Source: an uncultured Clostridia bacterium (GTDB lineage: Bacteria > Bacillota > Clostridia > Christensenellales > UBA1242). Taken from it: a stretch of 64,000 nt of DNA. A program made the position numbers and the translations under genes. The notes below the pieces were generated by a model, which did no database searches, was not told the origin of the DNA, and saw only the letters and a program-made list of their open reading frames with translations. Below are positions 1 to 6,086 of this stretch, one piece after another (position 1 is the stretch's first letter; the number at the start of each line of letters is the position of its first letter). Where the stretch lies: the NCBI GenBank assembly GCA_934754355.1, contig CAKVID010000002.1, positions 207,932 through 271,931 on the forward strand, written 5' to 3'.

Positions 1-194
1 TCTTTACTTACCCACTCATATTTAGGATTATGAACTAAATTATAACCAGTAAGCCACCAAGAAGGGCCAAATCTTCTCTCAAGGTGAAAATAACAAAAAT
101 CAGTTGGCTTTATTTCAACATTTATAACCTCATACCAATCTAAACATGGCCTACAGTATTTAAAACAAAATGGATTTTTATCTTCAAATTTCAT
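1..194 (-). CDS. Hypothetical provirus protein, partial (runs off left edge)
   Basis: The minus strand is open from an ATG at 192-194 to the window edge (64 codons seen). AGGTG lies about six bases upstream as ribosome binding site. The protein is rich in aromatic residues and has an early cysteine cluster (CFKYCRPC, about residues 10-17) that could bind a metal. I do not recognise a family. It is the last visible gene of the long minus-strand provirus transcript and shows that the element extends further left. Confidence 0.55.
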   Translation of the reverse strand, partial: MKFEDKNPFCFKYCRPCLDWYEVINVEIKPTDFCYFHLERRFGPSWWLTGYNLVHNPKYEWVSK

Positions 195-379
195 ATAACA
201 CCTAACCTTAATTTAATTTTTATTACTTTTTAATTCAAAATGAACACATTTTAATCATCTTTTAATTTATCAACTTTATTTTTAACAATACTACAAACAA
301 AGTTTAATGTAGAAAAATTAGCAATACTATTACTAAATGTAGTTTGTAATTCTTCTAAAACATTAATAGCAAATTGTTT

Positions 380-760
380 TTATGATTGTAAGAGTTGTTG
401 AATTTCTTTTTCTAAAATTTGTGAATCTTTTATTACAGTTCTATTTAAGGTGATAATTTCCCCGTTCAACTTTTGTAAATTCTCAAGTTGCTTTTTGAGT
501 TGTTTATTTTCTTCGTATAACCTGTCTGCAAATTCTTTCAAATCTTTTTTATACTTTATAGTTAAATCTAATTGTCTATTATTTTTTTTAATTTTTTCTT
601 CCAGTTCTTTTATCTTTTTATCTTGATTATTTAATAAATCACACAATAAATTCCAATCATGAATTTCATCACTCAAAAATTCTTCCGTATCAATAATCAT
701 GTGCCCTAATTCATCTTCATTATAAATTAATTTATATCTATCATCAATATTATTATCCAT
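380..760 (-). CDS. Predicted coiled-coil protein of the provirus
   Basis: 126 residues: acidic in the first third, then Lys/Glu/Leu-rich with a heptad-like pattern from about residue 48 to the end, so a long coiled coil is predicted. No signal peptide or membrane segment. A GGTG-containing ribosome binding site precedes the ATG. After the TAA stop at 380-382 the same frame stays open for 42 more codons, to TAA at 251-253, with no start codon or ribosome binding site of its own. The gene may therefore be cut by a nonsense mutation or subject to readthrough. No function is recognised. Confidence 0.6.
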   Translation of the reverse strand: MDNNIDDRYKLIYNEDELGHMIIDTEEFLSDEIHDWNLLCDLLNNQDKKIKELEEKIKKNNRQLDLTIKYKKDLKEFADRLYEENKQLKKQLENLQKLNGEIITLNRTVIKDSQILEKEIQQLLQS

Positions 761-775
761 ATTACACCTCTTACA

Positions 776-1006
776 TTAAATTTCTATATTTTTAACATCA
801 TCAAAGAAAGAATTATATTCTTCTTCTGTATAATGTCTCTTACGGACTTGTTTCATTGCTGACACATCTTTATTATTATTTTTATGTATCCCTTGCAAGA
901 AGCCGTTTCTTATACCCTTACGATAACTTTCTCTTTGACTTTTAGTAAATTTTTTAGCATAACGCATTTTCTCTTCACGAGTATATAATCTATATTCTTT
1001 TGCCAT
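776..1006 (-). CDS. Small basic protein of the EK/YRxG paralogue family
   Basis: 76 residues, basic. Residues 8-40 carry the pattern YTxxEKxxYxxxF followed by QxxYRxGIxxGF. That pattern is shared with the proteins at 12969-13268 and 13283-13531, suggesting three diverged paralogues inside one element. The tail is Lys/Arg-rich and ends acidic. No membrane segment. It lies in the distal small-gene cluster of the minus-strand transcript. Function unknown; the basic charge would fit nucleic-acid binding, but that is only inference. Confidence 0.6.
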   Translation of the reverse strand: MAKEYRLYTREEKMRYAKKFTKSQRESYRKGIRNGFLQGIHKNNNKDVSAMKQVRKRHYTEEEYNSFFDDVKNIEI

Positions 1007-1042
1007 TTATTATTTCTCCATAATCTATTTAATAAAAAATAT

Positions 1043-1288
1043 CTACTTACTTGTATTAGGATAAATATATTTCCCATCAACAAATTTTTTCAAATCAATA
1101 TCTTCATAACAGAAGAGTAATTCATTTACTACTTTATTTTTATAATATAAAGTTTCATCTTTTACATAATAATTTGAATCCAAATTATGTTTAACAATAC
1201 TAATTCTTGAATCAAAAGAAAACCAATGTAATACATAAATAGATTTTTCACTTTTTATTAATTCCATTACATCATCTTTTTGTAACAT
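1043..1288 (-). CDS. Hypothetical provirus protein
   Basis: 81 residues, mixed charge, no membrane segment or recognised motif. It begins with ATG after a GGGGAGA-like ribosome binding site and lies between two other small minus-strand genes in the same direction, so co-transcription is likely. The middle has alternating hydrophobic and aromatic residues, consistent with a small beta-rich fold. Function unknown. Confidence 0.55.
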   Translation of the reverse strand: MLQKDDVMELIKSEKSIYVLHWFSFDSRISIVKHNLDSNYYVKDETLYYKNKVVNELLFCYEDIDLKKFVDGKYIYPNTSK

Positions 1289-1332
1289 AAAAATTTCTCC
1301 CCTAATGCTTCTACTAAAATATAATCTTCTGC

Positions 1333-1539
1333 CTATTCATTATTTTCCAAAATATAATAAACATTGCTTAAGAACTCACGACGACTATTATATTCTTTTG
1401 CAGATATCTTTTTATCTTGCATAACTTTTGATTTTTTCTTATCTGAAAATATCCCTATACTATCATGCAAAGTTTCTTTATTAACACCTTGTTTGACTTT
1501 TTTCTCAATCCAAGCATGTTCTTTTTTAAAATTAGCCAT
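1333..1539 (-). CDS. Small basic hypothetical provirus protein
   Basis: 68 residues, strongly basic, with a Lys-rich centre and a C-terminal motif resembling the second half of the EK/YRxG paralogues (KEYNSRREFLSNVYYIL). A GGGAGAT ribosome binding site lies about six bases before the ATG. No membrane segment. It is the first gene downstream of the small RNA locus at 1568-1671, which is transcribed towards the 1670-2017 gene on the other strand. Function unknown. Confidence 0.55.
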   Translation of the reverse strand: MANFKKEHAWIEKKVKQGVNKETLHDSIGIFSDKKKSKVMQDKKISAKEYNSRREFLSNVYYILENNE

Positions 1540-1567
1540 ATTTATCTCCCAAATTTGTTTATTTGTA

Positions 1568-1596
1568 TTGACAATTTACTCTAAATTGCATATAAT
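1568..1596 (+). promoter_or_regulatory. Consensus sigma-A promoter for the small RNA
   Basis: TTGACA at 1568-1573, a 17-bp spacer, and TATAAT at 1591-1596: a perfect consensus. It points rightward, against the surrounding minus-strand genes, and its predicted start lies at about 1603, at the foot of the terminator-ended hairpin RNA. Confidence 0.85.
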
Positions 1597-1602
1597 AATA
1601 TT

Positions 1603-1671
1603 AACAAACATTCAATAAGTGTTTTTACACTTCTCGAGATAATACTCGGTTAAGTAATGTTTGTTTTTTTT
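1603..1671 (+). ncRNA. Candidate small structured RNA (counter-transcript or origin RNA)
   Basis: Predicted transcript of about 69 nt. Its first ten bases (1603-1612) pair perfectly with 1656-1665, which run directly into a T-tract, so the closing stem is an intrinsic terminator. Inside are two hairpins: AAGTGT/ACACTT with a TTTT loop (1617-1632) and CGAG/CTCG (1635-1648), giving a three-way junction. No open frame fits. Known: rolling-circle replicons often encode short antisense RNAs that control Rep, and the filamentous-phage minus-strand origin is a hairpin recognised by RNA polymerase. Which of these applies here is inference. Confidence 0.7.
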
Positions 1672-2017
1672 ATTTCTTTCGTCTAAAATTTTTATAATTG
1701 CGAATTTTAGATTTAACTAATTTAAAATCATCATTATTAAAATTAAATTTTTTACTCGGATTTTTAGAATAAGAACCTATATGACCCGTTATAATACCAT
1801 ATCTAATATAAGAATCATTTGTTTTATTCTTTTCTGGATTGTTATTTAATTTCATGTTTTGTCGACTAGTTCCAGTTTTATCCTTAGTTTCAGAATGTGA
1901 AGTTAAACCTAATGAATGATATTTTTTATTTGTTTGTTCAAAAACATAATTCATATGTTTTGTATCATAATTATATCTAAATTCATTTTTAGATATTTTT
2001 TTATTTTTCTTTGGCAT
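1670..2017 (-). CDS. Basic hypothetical provirus protein
   Basis: 115 residues, highly basic and Asn/Lys-rich with low complexity, no membrane segment. I chose the ATG at 2015-2017 over an upstream GTG because GAGGAG sits six to seven bases before it. The C-terminus is a run of Lys/Arg/Phe. The stop codon abuts the T-tract of the small RNA on the opposite strand. Possibly nucleic-acid binding from charge alone; family not recognised. Confidence 0.55.
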   Translation of the reverse strand: MPKKNKKISKNEFRYNYDTKHMNYVFEQTNKKYHSLGLTSHSETKDKTGTSRQNMKLNNNPEKNKTNDSYIRYGIITGHIGSYSKNPSKKFNFNNDDFKLVKSKIRNYKNFRRKK

Positions 2018-2026
2018 AAACACTCC

Positions 2027-2374
2027 TCAAATTATTACTTTACAAAATTGAACTATTAAATAGATTGTAAATCCTATCATAAATAAATTTAATATTAGCA
2101 AAAATATTCCAAAGACTTTTTCTATTTTAGTTCTACGAGACAACATTCTAATTGATCCTACAAAAGTTGTCCATATACAACCAACAAGGAATAAATATAA
2201 AATTGCTAATATTGGTATCAATATTATTTTAGATAGACCAAATCCCAACATTTCAAGTGAATTATTTGTCTCAGCAGAAGATATTAATTGTTTATTAATA
2301 TCTGAACAAGCATACATTAAAAATCCAGAAACCAAATAAGATATTATATTTGCAACAATTCTAAATACAATCAT
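2027..2374 (-). CDS. Small multi-span membrane protein of the provirus
   Basis: About 115 residues with three hydrophobic segments (roughly residues 3-24, 48-72 and 88-112) and a short basic loop (MLSRRTKIEK) before the last. The ATG at 2374 is preferred over the in-frame TTG two codons earlier. It directly follows the 261-residue gene, with GAAGAG in that gene's last codons as a weak ribosome binding site. It could be a minor coat or assembly-site protein, but nothing in the sequence proves this. Confidence 0.55.
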   Translation of the reverse strand: MIVFRIVANIISYLVSGFLMYACSDINKQLISSAETNNSLEMLGFGLSKIILIPILAILYLFLVGCIWTTFVGSIRMLSRRTKIEKVFGIFLLILNLFMIGFTIYLIVQFCKVII

Positions 2375-2380
2375 AAGCAA

Positions 2381-3166
2381 TTACTCTTCTTTATCTGTTC
2401 TCTGTTTAGGTTGAATATAAAATAATTTATTTGCAGACATATATTTTTCTATTGCAGATATTCCGCCAAGTCCTTGAATATCATATTTAGACTCTTCACT
2501 ATTTGGGTCAATTAAACAATAATGTACTGTTGCATTTACTCTTACAAAATAAGTGTCAAAACAAAAAGGACTACGGCCATTTAAACTTTCAGTAGCAATA
2601 ATATATGTACCATTACTAAGATTTGCTTTATAAAATTTTATATCAAACTCTGTAACTTCTTTATACAATTGCCATTTTGTATAATCTTTTAAAAATTCCA
2701 TTCTTTCATTTTTATTAGCAAACTTTATTTCATTACATTCTGGTTCAACGAATGGAGCAATTGTTTCATCATCAGATTCTTGTTTTTTCTTGGCCAATTC
2801 CTTACATAGTTTTGCTATATCTTTACATGTCATTGAAATATTAACCAAACACATATCTTCATCAGATAATTTTACCATTTCACGCAATTGACTATAATTA
2901 TATTCTTTAAATTCATCTTTTACTTTTTGACCATCACAAAATTTCGTATGAATAGCCAAATAATATTTTGTTGTAGTTTTACAAAGACTAAGTTCACTTT
3001 TTGCAAACTCATATATATTTTTATAAGCAGTATCTGGAATATCTTTAAAATAAGTTTTTGCTTCTTTAAGCAACAAACCAATTAACGCAAAACTATTTGC
3101 ATTTACCCCAAGAATTTCTCTAAGATGATGTACACTTTGAATTGCATGTTCTTCTCTTGCTGTCAT
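2381..3166 (-). CDS. Hypothetical provirus protein with helical DNA-binding-like N-terminus
   Basis: 261 residues, soluble. Residues 1-85 are predicted helical and contain an IGLLLKEAK...FAKSELSL...YYLA pattern resembling helix-turn-helix regions of phage and plasmid accessory proteins. The middle has an Asp/Glu-rich linker (about 130-150). The C-terminal third is beta-rich with several aromatic residues. The start overlaps the stop of the upstream 126-residue gene by four bases, so the two are translationally coupled in the rep operon. A role beside replication is plausible; no family is firmly recognised. Confidence 0.55.
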   Translation of the reverse strand: MTAREEHAIQSVHHLREILGVNANSFALIGLLLKEAKTYFKDIPDTAYKNIYEFAKSELSLCKTTTKYYLAIHTKFCDGQKVKDEFKEYNYSQLREMVKLSDEDMCLVNISMTCKDIAKLCKELAKKKQESDDETIAPFVEPECNEIKFANKNERMEFLKDYTKWQLYKEVTEFDIKFYKANLSNGTYIIATESLNGRSPFCFDTYFVRVNATVHYCLIDPNSEESKYDIQGLGGISAIEKYMSANKLFYIQPKQRTDKEE

Positions 3167-3543
3167 AATCCGTAATCTCCTAAATTCATTTGTATTTTTT
3201 GATTTAAAAAATAACTATCCACAAAGTTATTCGATGTATGTTTAACCAACATATCTAAAAACTCAATAAAACTTAAAGATTGAAATTCTACATCTCTAAG
3301 ACTAAATAAGTCTTTACCATTAACAAAAACATATACAAATGAATATTTCCTTAAAACGAATTTTTCTCCACACTTTATCGTATTCTTATAAACAAGTTCT
3401 ATTGAATTATTATCGTATATAAATACCTGTCTAAATTCTTTTTGAAATATTACCTCAGTTTGCATTGTTAAAAATTGATTACTTGACATAAAATTCTTAA
3501 GATAGTTTTTTCTAACACTATCAATATCAAAATTCTTCTTCAT
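3163..3543 (-). CDS. Hypothetical protein overlapping the end of rep
   Basis: 126 residues from the ATG at 3541-3543. An upstream in-frame ATG at 3624 exists but would bury the N-terminus in rep, and GGAAA ahead of 3543 gives a better start. The first 17 bp overlap the 3' end of rep in another frame and the last 4 bp overlap the next gene, so the three genes form one tightly packed unit. The protein is mixed alpha/beta with several aromatics and no membrane segment. Function unknown. Confidence 0.55.
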   Translation of the reverse strand: MKKNFDIDSVRKNYLKNFMSSNQFLTMQTEVIFQKEFRQVFIYDNNSIELVYKNTIKCGEKFVLRKYSFVYVFVNGKDLFSLRDVEFQSLSFIEFLDMLVKHTSNNFVDSYFLNQKIQMNLGDYGL

Positions 3544-4537
3544 CGTACTTATTTTCCTTTGTTTCAAAATCTTCAAAGTCTGTTGAGATACCAAGATTTT
3601 CAAGTTCTTCCAAAGTAACACCATCTAAAGTCTCAAAAGCAATTGAACCACACTCTTTACAAACCATTTCTTTAACTGTTGCTGGAGATAGTTCTTGTTC
3701 TTCTGCGTCTTTTTCTATTCCTCTGAGAATACCCCAAGACTCTACAGAACGAACACCCTTTAATCCGTATACTAATTCTTTTAAATCATGTACCAAATCA
3801 TTCACTTCATATTTTGTTATGTACTTAATACACTCATATACCGCTTTTACCTTTGTTTTACTATTAGCGGTATTTAGATTAGATATCCAAATATTTCCTA
3901 ACTTCTCATCTACATAAAATTTATCTTCGTAAATTGTCTCATCTGAAGCATTTACAATTCGTCTAAGTTCGTTATTCCAGATCGTATTTAAACAATCATG
4001 GTCTTTTGAGAATTTATCCTTAATTACTAAAGCATGGAAGTGTGGGTGCCATAATTCACTATTCTTACCACGCTTAACTTCAAGAGACTTAATTCCTCCA
4101 ATAAACATTTTAGAAAATATTTGTCTTGTTTTTTGAGAACTATTTGATACATTTCTATAGGCTGTCTTTAATAAATTAATCCCTAATTTTAAATCTTCAG
4201 TATCTTTAATTGTAAAAGTCATTACATTTACATAATAACCTTTATCCATTAATTCTAAAATCTTAGGATATACCTTAGAAAATAGAATTAAACTTTTTTG
4301 TTTTTGGCATACTGGACAAAATCTGTTTTTGCACATATATGCACCATTGTAATATGATGTATGACAATCTTGGCATATGCTAATAATTTTTGAATTACCA
4401 CAGTATGCAAGAGCCTCGCCATACTTATAAAATATATTATCCTTATTTAACGGATAATTTTTTTGTACTTCACGAAAGGCAGGCAAAACATTTTTCATTG
4501 AATAATCCTTTGCCTTGACATATGTTTTGTATCTCAT
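3527..4537 (-). CDS. rep: Rolling-circle replication initiator, Rep_1-type HUH endonuclease
   Basis: 336 residues. Expected role: nick one strand at the double-strand origin and start rolling-circle synthesis. Seen: an N-terminal zinc-binding cluster (Cys 46, 55, 58, 69 and CPVC at 74-77), the metal-binding HUH motif HPHFH at 164-168, and the tyrosine motif YxxxKYxxKY at 234-243 (Y239 the likely nucleophile). These match the pC194/pUB110-type Rep_1 family in order and spacing. The C-terminus adds a CxxC (293-296) and an acidic tail. AAGGA lies about eight bases before the ATG. A CTTGATA motif, the nick core of this family, lies 49 bp upstream. Confidence 0.88.
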   Translation of the reverse strand: MRYKTYVKAKDYSMKNVLPAFREVQKNYPLNKDNIFYKYGEALAYCGNSKIISICQDCHTSYYNGAYMCKNRFCPVCQKQKSLILFSKVYPKILELMDKGYYVNVMTFTIKDTEDLKLGINLLKTAYRNVSNSSQKTRQIFSKMFIGGIKSLEVKRGKNSELWHPHFHALVIKDKFSKDHDCLNTIWNNELRRIVNASDETIYEDKFYVDEKLGNIWISNLNTANSKTKVKAVYECIKYITKYEVNDLVHDLKELVYGLKGVRSVESWGILRGIEKDAEEQELSPATVKEMVCKECGSIAFETLDGVTLEELENLGISTDFEDFETKENKYDEEEF

Positions 4538-4585
4538 AACATTATCCTTTTCGTTATTTTTGATTTACCTCAAAAGTTTCTATTG

Positions 4586-4592
4586 TATCAAG
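4586..4592 (-). other. Candidate double-strand origin nick site
   Basis: On the minus strand the sequence reads CTTGATA, identical to the core nicked by pC194/pUB110-family Rep proteins (cut known between G and A). It lies between the rep start codon and the hairpin cluster, the usual place for the origin. A short inverted repeat (AGTAA...TTACT) is close by. Confidence 0.55.
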
Positions 4593-4643
4593 GTAGATAT
4601 TAGTAATTTTAGTTACTTTTTCATCTCCCAAGTTACAACTTTT

Positions 4644-4797
4644 GTTTTAATAACAGCAAATTTTCAATGGCCCAAAAGCGAACGGTGTTCTTCTTTTTGG
4701 GCGCTTGAAAAATTTGCTTTATATTTTTATTAAAACATTTCATTCTACCAACACCGAAGGTGTCGATACTTTTTATATCGCAGTTCATTTGAACTGC
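4644..4797. other. Hairpin cluster: candidate origin and packaging region
   Basis: This 287-bp gene-free gap between rep and the assembly genes holds four inverted repeats. The largest spans 4644-4736: arms 4644-4653/4727-4736, 4656-4667/4705-4717 and 4670-4677/4695-4702, with a small GAAC/GTTC hairpin in its loop. Then come ACACC/GGTGT at 4751-4763, CGATA/TATCG at 4764-4780 and an eight-bp stem GCAGTTCA/TGAACTGC at 4780-4797. Filamentous phages place origins and the packaging hairpin in one such intergenic region. The assignment here is by analogy. Confidence 0.65.
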
Positions 4798-4824
4798 TCT
4801 ACATCATTGCAAATAAAAGAAAAT

Positions 4825-5229
4825 CTAATCCTGTAACTCTGGATATGTTGTCTGTTTTATCACTGTCGGTGTTAAAACTTCAACATTTTGTTCTTGTATA
4901 ATTTTTTCTTTATTCTTGCAACTTTCTTTCGTCGGAGCAAACTCCGGCATTTGCTTTATTTTCTTCCACAAATCAGCATGAAATAATTTCCAAAGCCAAC
5001 CATGTGGCATTGTATCTATCGCTTCCATTAGAGCAATTTCTCTTTTTATTTTTCTTTCTAACGGTTTATCATACAATTCTGAATATTTAATAAGAGTATT
5101 TTCCACAAATTCGAAAAACTTAGGACTAGGTTTTTGAAGTCCATATATTTCAATCATTTTTGCATATTGATTAGATACAAATGTTGTTAAATCATCAAAA
5201 TTATTTATATTAAATTCTTCATTATCCAT
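4825..5229 (-). CDS. Hypothetical protein downstream of the Zot-like ATPase
   Basis: 134 residues, soluble, mostly helical, with a Trp-containing stretch (about residues 77-92) and a Gln/Thr/Pro-rich C-terminal tail. Its start codon overlaps the stop of the Zot-like gene by one base, so the two are coupled. In filamentous phages the pI region can also give a cytoplasmic partner (pXI from an internal start); this separate protein could play a comparable accessory role, but there is no sequence evidence for it. Confidence 0.55.
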   Translation of the reverse strand: MDNEEFNINNFDDLTTFVSNQYAKMIEIYGLQKPSPKFFEFVENTLIKYSELYDKPLERKIKREIALMEAIDTMPHGWLWKLFHADLWKKIKQMPEFAPTKESCKNKEKIIQEQNVEVLTPTVIKQTTYPELQD

Positions 5230-6086
5230 TATGCTATTGCTCCCATATTTTTCAGTACTTGTTTATCATAATCTGTATTTTTCCAATAACCCTTTGGTGC
5301 TATATAATAATGAGTATTATTAAAATCTGCAAAGCCCTGCTTTGTAAATTCATAACCATGTTCCGTATAATAATCAAACTCTCTATCATAGTTATATTCA
5401 AAGAATGCTGGTTGCATTGCATGTGAATTATAAAAATCAAAGATACAATAATCTGTAGATATAATTATTTGTTTTCCTATATCAACATTTTCTTTGCGTT
5501 CCCTAGCAAGCATATAAGATTCAGCAGTATCACAAGAAATAAATTCTCTTAAATTCCAAGTAATATTTACTGGCATACCCCAATCATTTTCTTTGATATC
5601 AATAGAATCAATTACAAGTATTTTTTCTGCAATAGAACGAATATTAACATCTATATTTCCAAGTCTTTGACAAGCCATAAAAATATTGTAATGGTTATGC
5701 CTATGTAATTGATAAAATCCATAGACTTCTTCACGAAGATACTTAGACATTCTACTGTTATAATATCTCTGTGCCTCATCTAAAAAGATATTAGAATACG
5801 GCGGTATAAACATTGTTTCAAAAAACGGATTTGGCAGTCCAATTTTAAATCCATCAATATAATAATTTTGATATCTAGAATTAACTCTGACTTTAAAATC
5901 AGAGTAACATGTATGCCTAAAAGGTGGTGGGTTTAGACAATTAAACCCACCATTATTTAATTTTCTTATTTCTCTTACACAATTAGAATAATCTTCAAAT
6001 CCATACTCAATCATTCTTTGAACTAATAAATAACATAAATGTGCCGTCTTACCAGAACCCGGAACACCTGTAATTATTGTAATCAT
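5229..6086 (-). CDS. Zot/pI-like filamentous phage assembly ATPase
   Basis: 285 residues. Expected role: a membrane-associated ATPase that drives virion extrusion through the envelope. Seen: Walker A GVPGSGKT at residues 7-14, Walker B NIFLDEAQ at about 99-106, an arginine/histidine-rich HRHN and the conserved ACQRLGNIDVNIR stretch at 138-150, all in the order typical of the zonular occludens toxin (Zot) family. Unlike classical pI there is no clear membrane helix, so membrane attachment may be supplied by the neighbouring proteins. It overlaps the preceding 776-residue gene by four bases. Confidence 0.85.
   Translation of the reverse strand: MITIITGVPGSGKTAHLCYLLVQRMIEYGFEDYSNCVREIRKLNNGGFNCLNPPPFRHTCYSDFKVRVNSRYQNYYIDGFKIGLPNPFFETMFIPPYSNIFLDEAQRYYNSRMSKYLREEVYGFYQLHRHNHYNIFMACQRLGNIDVNIRSIAEKILVIDSIDIKENDWGMPVNITWNLREFISCDTAESYMLARERKENVDIGKQIIISTDYCIFDFYNSHAMQPAFFEYNYDREFDYYTEHGYEFTKQGFADFNNTHYYIAPKGYWKNTDYDKQVLKNMGAIA

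Noticed and set aside
1364..1618. 84-codon plus-strand open frame
   Set aside because: Antisense shadow of the 1333-1539 gene; it also runs through the small RNA promoter.
3544..3624. N-terminal extension of the 126-residue protein into rep
   Set aside because: Would be wholly inside the rep frame; the start at 3543 fits overlap and spacing better.
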